Source: Leptolinea sp964424035 (GTDB taxonomy: Bacteria; Chloroflexota; Anaerolineae; Anaerolineales; Anaerolineaceae). From it: 28,494 bases of DNA. The notes under the pieces are model-generated. The model ran no database searches. It was not told the origin of the DNA and saw only the letters and a list, made by a program, of their open reading frames with translations. The stretch is from NCBI GenBank assembly GCA_964424035.1, contig CAYRHB010000039.1:1-28494 (forward strand), read 5' to 3'. The position numbers were made by a program, and so were the translations under genes. This document shows, one piece after another, positions 9,701-15,516 of the stretch (within the stretch, counting starts at the first letter, position 1; each line of letters starts with the position of its first letter).

Positions 9701-10643
9701 AGGAGCGGGAGCTGAGGCAGTTGAACAGGTTGCCTTTGACGATAACGGAGAGGATGGATGGTTTGGATCCATTCCTGAAGGCTATTCAGGGAAACTGGAA
9801 GGCGCAGCGGTTTTTGCCCGCGCCTATGACCAGGCAGGTAACTTTACGGATAGTGCCGCCATCCTTCTTGCAGGTGACGGAACCATCCCCGTTACGTATC
9901 TGAATGCCCTGCCGGCTGAATATGGGAGTACATTGATCAGTCTGGATTGGTCAGCAGTATCCAAAGAACCCATAGATCATTTTGAGCTTCAGTACCAGAT
10001 CAATGCAGGAAAGTGGCAGGCATGGTCCGAAGTGCTGGATGGATCACTGCGCAAGACCAGTTTCTTCGCGAAAAATGGCATGAGCTACGGATTCCGGATA
10101 CGCGCTGTTACAGCAACCGGAGCAGAGGAGTTTCCACCTGGAGCTCAGATAAAGACCACTGTTGAATCTCAATGTATTCCGGATAAATATGAAACCATTG
10201 ATAATTTACCATCCGAAGCCACACCCCTGGAAACCGGGAACGGCCAATTGCATAATCTGTGCGGTATAAAAGATGAAGACTGGATGGTTATGCTTCTGCA
10301 GGGTGGAAAGACGTATACCTTTGAATCCCTGCCAACCGAGCTCGCTGCCGGAACGGGATTGCAAATCTTTGACATGACCGGACAGGCAATGACCGATGAA
10401 GCCGTTCCGGATGATCTTCTGTCAAAAACCACTCTCAATTTCCAGCCGGAAACAAGCGCAACGTATATCATTCGCGTACGGGCTGCCAATGACCAATTGG
10501 CCGGAACCCGTTCCATCTACAGCCTGACTTATGACCAGGCAGCACCATTCTCACCCATTCCGGTTGCCTGCGGGGCTTTGCTCATACCGCTGCTTACAGC
10601 ACTCGTCAAATTATGGAACCGGATGAGATCCCGAATGATGTAG
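6729..10643 (+). CDS. Large surface-anchored M23 metallopeptidase with beta-sandwich modules
   Basis: This 1304-residue protein begins with a membrane anchor (about 13-38). A LytM/M23 domain (about 175-340) has its zinc/catalytic set: His194, Asp210 in YAFDF, and His298/His300 in GPHLHFH, so peptidoglycan or peptide cleavage is plausible. Beyond it lie a beta/gamma-crystallin-like domain (465-560), an FnIII-like domain (565-655), a jelly-roll/MAM-like domain (665-820), a PPC domain (823-945), an Ig-like domain (948-1047), a second FnIII (1050-1147) and a second PPC (1147-1271). A hydrophobic segment (1276-1293) and an Arg-rich tail end the protein. The domain calls come from visual similarity. 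ATG 6729 or GTG 6720 could start it; neither has a strong ribosome site. It is divergent from the EAL-HDOD gene and convergent with the rhomboid gene, 7 bases away. Confidence 0.9.
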   Translation: MNNSHKTGHIVPGWLLPVLIGIFLILAAGTAYVAYQYFFSEPTAEQVFPKYSQPKDLATAELEHQLQISIQRHDEVLAFLMYRVAITNVVYSDDKNTALLWLALYDKDTDTLIPAEPGLAIAQRTKDKTWTVTVQPDEGYDKLLQSIPESLIDAETKAQYLSKPQSATKGVALRGYRLPWQKGVTKFLTGSIGHVLTYKSCPSSCLYAFDFADGGNFPILASKAGRVKYAVWKYPDNNHSNANYIILEDDSTVPTTYQVYFHLSQDSIPEPLRVKGAWVNQGQFIGNVDNTGYSSGPHLHFHVHANATSYWGNSVDIVFEDVAVNGGRPRTCAEAKAFPSYGSECIPGDRYLSNNGDTKPPTGVMSAPAANTVVTEATVTVNGYGTDESGVAKIQPLVNYDGIWRPAGEAVKSTAIVADVDLCAAGVPDGPVSIGLNIWDNGGNKTLSPVGEVVIQKKYTCPVLPPACKPATNQAALYNNAKYQGYCQVVDIGEITNLATLESFGGNNLESIQLGGGVSAMLFDEENFGGRSQTLTTSSEDLDTQIVGGNRTSSLMIMNIVPPPGSPELNPITGMDSSEPTTDNSIVLSWQPTSGAQLYRATLIGQDGFETIQEWQDGLSYSVGSLNAGTYEWTVSARNSAGEKTATGSFTVQPGKDLDTEAINSPYEADFNKEIAGWKANGLWQRGGFTLDSTKHTGWIFGSDGKFGKGTAPVSGELTSPSIYVGYAGQQLSFQYASYTESSGSIWDQRRVQLSVDGGAFQDVLQVTTNPRDRSLHDSKPVDLSPYTGKNIRIRFRFDSVDGNYNDGLGWAIRTVRISDDPAKVCSEYAADGTFEQARAVKIGETVDGQICPAGDVDFFTFSIEKEQYFNAAVSITSEGVDWIPSINILSHDGSSVLASGNVNGSSTSINLKLAEPGTYYIKVGGQSKGKGTVPGVNYRLSLVQDTTPPTVKLTKPADGSISLTLPIELTAEAADTNGPVSRVEFLVQPAGAGAEAVEQVAFDDNGEDGWFGSIPEGYSGKLEGAAVFARAYDQAGNFTDSAAILLAGDGTIPVTYLNALPAEYGSTLISLDWSAVSKEPIDHFELQYQINAGKWQAWSEVLDGSLRKTSFFAKNGMSYGFRIRAVTATGAEEFPPGAQIKTTVESQCIPDKYETIDNLPSEATPLETGNGQLHNLCGIKDEDWMVMLLQGGKTYTFESLPTELAAGTGLQIFDMTGQAMTDEAVPDDLLSKTTLNFQPETSATYIIRVRAANDQLAGTRSIYSLTYDQAAPFSPIPVACGALLIPLLTALVKLWNRMRSRMM

Positions 10644-10650
10644 GTCTTCT

Positions 10651-11439
10651 TTAGATAAAGAATTTTATCGCGGCAACCAGAGCGAACAGAAGGCACACTC
10701 CCAGAAATACCGGGAGTGTGCGGCTTTTTTCTGTGGAATCTGAGATCTCTATGCGGGGAAACAGACCGTGCTCGCCCCAGACAGGCCCTGCCAGCCAGGC
10801 GAATAAACCACCACCTACTAGACCACCCAGGTGTCCGAAATTATCAATATTGGGGATCATGCCAACAATGAAGAGGTTGATACCGATCACCACGGCAATA
10901 TTAATCAGGAGCGCCCGTGAATTTCTAAAGTACTTCCGGTTCCGGTAGATGAAAATACCCTCTGCGGCGACCAATCCGAAAATTGCCGTTGATGCGCCGT
11001 AGGAAGCTTCAGGCGTTACCAGGAATGAAAGCACATTTCCGGCAAAAGCTGCCGCCAGATACAATGCCAGGTAACGTTTATAACCATAGAACCGTTCAAC
11101 ATCACGGCCGATGGATAATAGCGCATACATATTAAAGAAGATGTGAGTGATACTCCCGTGTAAAACCACAGGGGTAATCAAACGCCATATCTGACCCTGA
11201 AGTATATATTCGTTGATCTTGGCGCCAAATGCCGCAGGCAAATCTATTTTAAGAAACACGGAACTTGCCACCTGCAATAAATAGAATACGGCTGTGACCG
11301 CCAGGATGGAATACGTCGCTGTTGTTTTCGTCGATTCGAGCCGGATGGTAATCTGTCCAACAGGCGGCGGGTTTTCAGGCTGTCCGTCAGGGATCTGACT
11401 TCCGGGCGGCTCTTTTTCGATGGGATATTCGTTATTCAT
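10651..11439 (-). CDS. Rhomboid-family intramembrane serine protease
   Basis: The 262-residue protein has a Pro-rich cytoplasmic N terminus (1-40) and about seven membrane segments. HIFFNM follows the first loop as in rhomboids (HxxxN). The nucleophile is Ser150 in GASTAIFG and the general base is His203 in GHLGG, so the Ser-His dyad is present. The usual GxSG reads GAST, with Thr for the second Gly. Such proteases cut single-pass membrane proteins in the lipid bilayer. The ATG overlaps the end of gmk by 4 nt, so translation is probably coupled and the two share a transcript. Substrates cannot be told from the sequence; the TM-anchored M23 protein next door is a possible but unproven one. Confidence 0.93.
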   Translation of the reverse strand: MNNEYPIEKEPPGSQIPDGQPENPPPVGQITIRLESTKTTATYSILAVTAVFYLLQVASSVFLKIDLPAAFGAKINEYILQGQIWRLITPVVLHGSITHIFFNMYALLSIGRDVERFYGYKRYLALYLAAAFAGNVLSFLVTPEASYGASTAIFGLVAAEGIFIYRNRKYFRNSRALLINIAVVIGINLFIVGMIPNIDNFGHLGGLVGGGLFAWLAGPVWGEHGLFPRIEISDSTEKSRTLPVFLGVCLLFALVAAIKFFI

Positions 11440-12083
11440 AATGTGATCTTTCGCGGATTTGTTCGGGAGTGTTCGACTTTAATAATGGATTCAATATCAT
11501 CAACAGCTTTTTGCAGCCTGTTCTGTGCGTTGATCACGACATAATCAAACAGGTCAAGTTGCTTCAATTCACTTAGTGCTGTTTCGATACGCAATTTCAA
11601 GCTTTCCGGAGTTTCGGTTTTACGGTCCTTTAACCGTTGGTACCATTCCTTGGCATCGGATGGCACCAGGAAGACCAAAACGGCTTCAGGACAAAGTTCC
11701 CGGATTTTTCGCGCACCTTGAACATCCAGGCGCATTACGACATCTTTCCCACTCTCCAATGCTTTTCTTACCTGAGCCCGTGGTATTCCCTTATAGTCCT
11801 GATATACCAGAGCATATTCGATCAACTCATTATTCGCAATCATTTTTTCGAAATCGGCGTGATTGATGAAATTATAGTCCACCCCTTCCACCTCACCGGG
11901 TCGTGGCTCACGGCTGGTGGTTGTTACAACAAAATGGAATGGCAACATGCGCGCTTTCATCTCATTTAGTACAGCATCTTTTCCCACACCGGAAGGGCCT
12001 GATATAACGATCAACAGTGGTGATCGCTGGATTACATCAAACCGGATACTGGATAACGCCTGTGTGTTGGGATCTTCTTCCAT
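11436..12083 (-). CDS. gmk: Guanylate kinase
   Basis: The enzyme phosphorylates GMP to GDP with ATP. The P-loop GPSGVGK is at residues 29-35. TTTSREPRPGE near 54-64 and the following GVDYNF are the GMP-binding region, and the lid contains the usual Arg residues (RLKDRKTE). At 215 residues it is slightly long because of a 20-residue N-terminal extension. The ATG at 12083 is preceded by AAAGGAGA at good spacing. It heads a two-gene minus-strand unit with the rhomboid. The 187-base gap to the divergent FmdB-like gene should hold its promoter, but I could not pick a convincing one. Confidence 0.97.
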   Translation of the reverse strand: MEEDPNTQALSSIRFDVIQRSPLLIVISGPSGVGKDAVLNEMKARMLPFHFVVTTTSREPRPGEVEGVDYNFINHADFEKMIANNELIEYALVYQDYKGIPRAQVRKALESGKDVVMRLDVQGARKIRELCPEAVLVFLVPSDAKEWYQRLKDRKTETPESLKLRIETALSELKQLDLFDYVVINAQNRLQKAVDDIESIIKVEHSRTNPRKITL

Positions 12084-12240
12084 GAGATTCTCCTTTGTTC
12101 CATTCTATGGGTGGTGCTTTTCGCTCCAGGAGATCAGGATGGATCAGCATTCAATCCATATCATCAATCCGGGAAAGATGATGCAATAAATGCGGTTTTG
12201 AAAATGTTCCTGTTGCAACCTATTGTACCGGATAGCCGTT

Positions 12241-12246
12241 TATAAT
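12241..12246 (+). promoter_or_regulatory. Possible -10 box for the zinc-ribbon gene
   Basis: A perfect TATAAT lies 24 bases before the ATG at 12271, which would give a short leader containing the GGAG site. No good -35 element stands at normal distance: TTGCAA at 12213 is 22 bases away and TTGTAC at 12223 only 12. The call therefore rests on the -10 box alone. Confidence 0.35.
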
Positions 12247-12270
12247 GTCCGGCAACGTGTGGAGTGTAGA

Positions 12271-12672
12271 ATGCCAGATTATGAATTCCGTTGTATGGAC
12301 TGTAAAAAGAGATTCGAGATCTTTATCTCATATAAAGAATATGAGACTTTCCAGGTCTCATGCAAGTATTGTGGCAGCAACAAGGTTCAACGCCGAATCG
12401 GGAGGATTCGCATAGCACGTTCCACCCCTGATAGATTACAGAACCTTGCCGACCCTGAGAGACTGGATCAAATCGATAATGATCCCCAGGCTTTGGGATC
12501 CATGATGCGCCAGATGAGCTCTGAACTGGGTGAAGAAATGCCGCCTGAATTTGACGAAGTGGTTGACCGGCTGGACCACGGTCAATCACCGGAACAGATC
12601 GATAGAGAAATACCAGATCTTTCAGAAAGCTTCTCAAACTCTGATGCATCCTCCCCGGATTTAGATATTTAA
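12271..12672 (+). CDS. FmdB-type zinc-ribbon protein
   Basis: This 133-residue protein opens with MPDYEFRC, the hallmark of the FmdB/CxxC_CxxC_SSSS zinc-ribbon family. Cys8/Cys11 and Cys31/Cys34 form the zinc site. FmdB proteins were first proposed as regulators, but most members have no proven function. The C-terminal part (about 50-133) is acidic and polar, probably helical, ending in a Ser/Asp-rich tail. An upstream in-frame ATG at 12223 would add 16 residues. I reject it because GGAG at 12261-12264 serves the ATG at 12271 and the family N terminus begins there. The gene ends 4 bases from the convergent metalloprotease gene, with no terminator in between. Confidence 0.88.
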   Translation: MPDYEFRCMDCKKRFEIFISYKEYETFQVSCKYCGSNKVQRRIGRIRIARSTPDRLQNLADPERLDQIDNDPQALGSMMRQMSSELGEEMPPEFDEVVDRLDHGQSPEQIDREIPDLSESFSNSDASSPDLDI

Positions 12673-12676
12673 CCGG

Positions 12677-14011
12677 TTATTCTTCAGTCGGGATTGTCAC
12701 CATCGATTTCAATTCATCGAAGCTGGTTATCCAGGAAATTTGCTCCAGAAAAGCGGATAAGCTCCCTGTTTGTTTCCGGAATGTTCTCACTACAGGGCCA
12801 ATCGGATCTTTTCCAGCCGCGCCGCCGGGTGTATCGGCATATGCGCCATAAAAAGCAAAATACGCTTGGTTTAATCTACGGATAGGATATCCATTCTGCC
12901 AGAAGAATTGGCGGCGTTGTTCCATATATTCTTCCGCTTCATCGATGGAACCATTTGCCAGCATTTGATCCACATTCACGCGGGTTGTGTGCATCTCCCG
13001 GCGGTAATTGAATGGCTCCGGCTCGGATTCCAAGACTTGTGATTCCGCTTCCGTCGCGACATCTGACGTCGTGGAAACTTCGGGTGGAAGTATATCCGGA
13101 TAGTATTCACGCAATACCATTTCTCCGATCTCGTTTCCAACAATGGAAGCAGTCGTTTCGTTTATCGTGCGCAATTCCGGATTTGTATCATAGTTCAATC
13201 CAAGCGGACGCAAAGTCAGATAGTTATGGGTCCACTCATGTGAAATGGTTTCCGTAAGGTATTCCAGATCAGATGTAGCCATAACCATTGTCGGGTATAC
13301 TCCCACACCGCCAACAGGGACAATCAGCGCCGAAACGTCCAGGTTGTTCATCACCCTGTCTTCCAGTGATGCCATATCCTCCGCAGTCATGTCAGTCAGC
13401 AATGAAATATTGGCATCCTGTTGGATTCTGTCACGGGGAGAAACAATAAGGGCTAGAGGTAATGGTGTGGAATGGAAAAGCACGGATGGAACAGGTTCTC
13501 CCAATGATGTAATACCGCTGTCTGCCAGTATTCTGCTGATCTGTTTTTGAAGTATCGATTCTGCCAGTGGAGCAAGCTGTTGCCTGTATTCCCTGTACCG
13601 GTTGAGGTTTGATTGAACCGGTAGAATTACCGCCTCTTTATCGATAATACCGGGGTCAGCATAGAGGATTGAGATTTCTGCTTCTAACCGTTGGGTCTCT
13701 CTTTGAGTGCGAGCATATTCCCTCACAATCTCTGTAGATTTTGTCCCGGAAATATAGTCTTCCACCCCAACTGCAGATTGCCGGATCTTTTCTCCGATCG
13801 CTTTAATCGTCCAATCCACATAATCGAACTCGATCGTGTGTGTAAATTGCCGCACCTTTTCCGGATAATCATGGATCAGAATCGTAGATGAAGTGATAAA
13901 TGGAATTCCCCATAAGATCCAGAAACTAACCGACAGCATTTTGCGTATATTATGAATAGGTGTAGATAGCCTATTGCTATTGTAAAAGTTTTGTAAGTAC
14001 TTTTTAAACAC
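12677..14011 (-). CDS. Membrane-anchored HExxH metalloprotease-like protein
   Basis: The 444-residue protein has one N-terminal membrane segment (about 25-47) followed by a large domain with helical, charged stretches at 95-160. The zinc motif HEWTH is at residues 258-262, and Glu285 in NETTA is a suitable third ligand, giving a gluzincin-like arrangement. A second acidic/Ser-rich insertion lies near 310-335. I cannot name the family. It could cleave surface or membrane proteins. The start is GTG with GAGG five bases upstream; an ATG 24 codons inside is a weaker choice. It is divergent from the exporter-sortase operon across 101 bases, so a shared promoter region and a related role are possible. 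Function is inferred only from the motif. Confidence 0.85.
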   Translation of the reverse strand: MFKKYLQNFYNSNRLSTPIHNIRKMLSVSFWILWGIPFITSSTILIHDYPEKVRQFTHTIEFDYVDWTIKAIGEKIRQSAVGVEDYISGTKSTEIVREYARTQRETQRLEAEISILYADPGIIDKEAVILPVQSNLNRYREYRQQLAPLAESILQKQISRILADSGITSLGEPVPSVLFHSTPLPLALIVSPRDRIQQDANISLLTDMTAEDMASLEDRVMNNLDVSALIVPVGGVGVYPTMVMATSDLEYLTETISHEWTHNYLTLRPLGLNYDTNPELRTINETTASIVGNEIGEMVLREYYPDILPPEVSTTSDVATEAESQVLESEPEPFNYRREMHTTRVNVDQMLANGSIDEAEEYMEQRRQFFWQNGYPIRRLNQAYFAFYGAYADTPGGAAGKDPIGPVVRTFRKQTGSLSAFLEQISWITSFDELKSMVTIPTEE

Positions 14012-14032
14012 TCAAACCTCAATTTGGATATG

Positions 14033-14040
14033 ATTATAAT
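14033..14040. promoter_or_regulatory. Possible two-way -10 region between the protease and the exporter operon
   Basis: ATTATAAT contains TATAAT on the plus strand (14035-14040) and also on the minus strand (14038-14033). On the minus strand it would give a leader of about 15 bases with the GAGG site; on the plus strand, about 65 bases. No convincing -35 boxes were found, so this is a candidate only. Confidence 0.3.
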
Positions 14041-14079
14041 AGTTTCGGCTACCGGCCATCCACCAACGTTATAAAATAC

Positions 14080-14097
14080 CGGAAATTACAATTTCCG
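14080..14097. repeat. Short inverted repeat in the leader of the exporter-sortase operon
   Basis: CGGAAAT (14080-14086) is followed after TACA by its exact complement ATTTCCG (14091-14097). It ends 15 bases before the GTG start of the first adaptor gene, so it could be an operator or a small RNA hairpin that limits ribosome access. No protein is known to bind it. Confidence 0.45.
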
Positions 14098-14112
14098 TAG
14101 GGAAAAAACAAC

Positions 14113-15516
14113 GTGATTTCAATCAAACAACGAGTTGGTCTCCTTCTGGGATTTTTTTTGTTACTTATTGCAGGTTCCACATATGCATATAGTGTGTTTC
14201 ATGCAAAAAATCAGAGCTCTCTACCCGAAGGTATCATAACCAAAACCATCACTCGCGAGACGATTTCCACCAATGTGGGATCAACCGGTGAAGCCCGACC
14301 CAATCAACTTTTAACCCTGAAGTGGGAAACCGAAGGTATTGTTGGTGCTGTCAACGTAAAAAACCTGGAAAAAGTCAAAACCGGTGATGTACTTCTTTCA
14401 CTGGACCCCGAATCACTGGATTCATCCATTTTGGAAGCGATGCAACAACTCCCATCCGCCCGACGGGCATTGGAAAACCTGGAAATCTCTGACGTAAAAC
14501 GCACCCAGGCTCGTGAGGATCTGGCCCAGGCCCGGATTGAGTACGATGATGCCGTGGATGAAAGGGAAAAGAAGAATCAACGCAATGCCAGTGAGACAAA
14601 CCTCGAAGCTGCCCAGGCATCCTACCTGCAGGCAAAAACGAATCTGGCTGCCGTTGAAGAATACTTTTCCTTTTTACAGGATCAACCGGAAGACAGCCTT
14701 GCCCGCGCCCAGGTAACGGCACAACTCTCTCAGGCGAGAAAAAATTATGACTGGGCGTCCTGGAATTATCAATGGGCACAGAATATGCCGCTTCCCGAAG
14801 ATATTCGCATTGCCGACGCGAATGTAAAAGTGGCAGAAGCGAAACTGGCGGACGCGGAACGTGAATGGGAAAAAGTTAAAGACAACCCGGATCCCGATGA
14901 CCTCACTTCTGCCCGCTCAACATTGAATGCACTTCAATCGCAGATTAATAAGTCGGAGATCACCGCGCCCATTGGTGGCCTCGTGGTCGATTCCAAACTG
15001 CTGCCCGGTGATCTGGTAAGCTCCGGCCAGACTGCGGTTGTGCTGATGGACAATTCGCGCATGTTCCTGGATATTTCGGTTTCAGAAATCGATATCAACG
15101 ATGTGAAACTCGGTAAACAGGTCAATTTCTCGTTTGATGCCATTCCAGACCGGTCATATGTTGGTACTGTGACTGAAATAAGTGAAGTGGGTGTATCGGA
15201 TCAGGATATTATCTATTTTATTGTCACCTGCGAGATATCCAACCCCGATATTGATATCAAGCCTGGAATGACCGCTGCAGTGATGATAGCGGTGGATGAA
15301 GTGCGCGATGTGATCAGTATTCCAAACAGTGCGCTTCGCGTTTCAGACAAAAAGTACTATGTTTATGTAGTGAGAAACAACTCATTGCAAAAGATACCGG
15401 TAGAACTTGGCCTGGTTTCAGACCTTTTCAGCGAAATGAAATCCGGTGATTTGGTTGAAGGGGATGTAGTCGTGACCAATCCCCAGATCGTCAAAAATCC
15501 GGAGTCAGGTAAATAA
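14113..15516 (+). CDS. Membrane fusion/adaptor protein 1 of an ABC exporter (HlyD/YknX-like)
   Basis: The 467-residue protein has an N-terminal membrane anchor (about 9-27). A first half of the lipoyl-like domain spans about 50-100. A long Ala/Glu/Lys-rich coiled-coil hairpin covers about 110-280, and the second lipoyl half begins at SEITAPIGG. Beta-barrel and membrane-proximal domains follow to the C terminus (PGMTAAVMIAV). This is the layout of adaptors in MacAB/YknXYZ exporters. The GTG start follows a modest TAGGG site. It opens a five-gene operon, and its TAA overlaps the sortase ATG by one base. A second adaptor of equal length lies downstream, so the pair probably arose by duplication. 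The partner permease is at the end of the operon. Confidence 0.93.
   Translation: MISIKQRVGLLLGFFLLLIAGSTYAYSVFHAKNQSSLPEGIITKTITRETISTNVGSTGEARPNQLLTLKWETEGIVGAVNVKNLEKVKTGDVLLSLDPESLDSSILEAMQQLPSARRALENLEISDVKRTQAREDLAQARIEYDDAVDEREKKNQRNASETNLEAAQASYLQAKTNLAAVEEYFSFLQDQPEDSLARAQVTAQLSQARKNYDWASWNYQWAQNMPLPEDIRIADANVKVAEAKLADAEREWEKVKDNPDPDDLTSARSTLNALQSQINKSEITAPIGGLVVDSKLLPGDLVSSGQTAVVLMDNSRMFLDISVSEIDINDVKLGKQVNFSFDAIPDRSYVGTVTEISEVGVSDQDIIYFIVTCEISNPDIDIKPGMTAAVMIAVDEVRDVISIPNSALRVSDKKYYVYVVRNNSLQKIPVELGLVSDLFSEMKSGDLVEGDVVVTNPQIVKNPESGK

Noticed and set aside
12139..12189. Possible tiny gene (16 codons) in the gmk/FmdB gap, preceded by AGGAG-like bases
   Set aside because: It is too short, has no conserved features, and its ribosome-like bases also occur in the gmk leader on the other strand.
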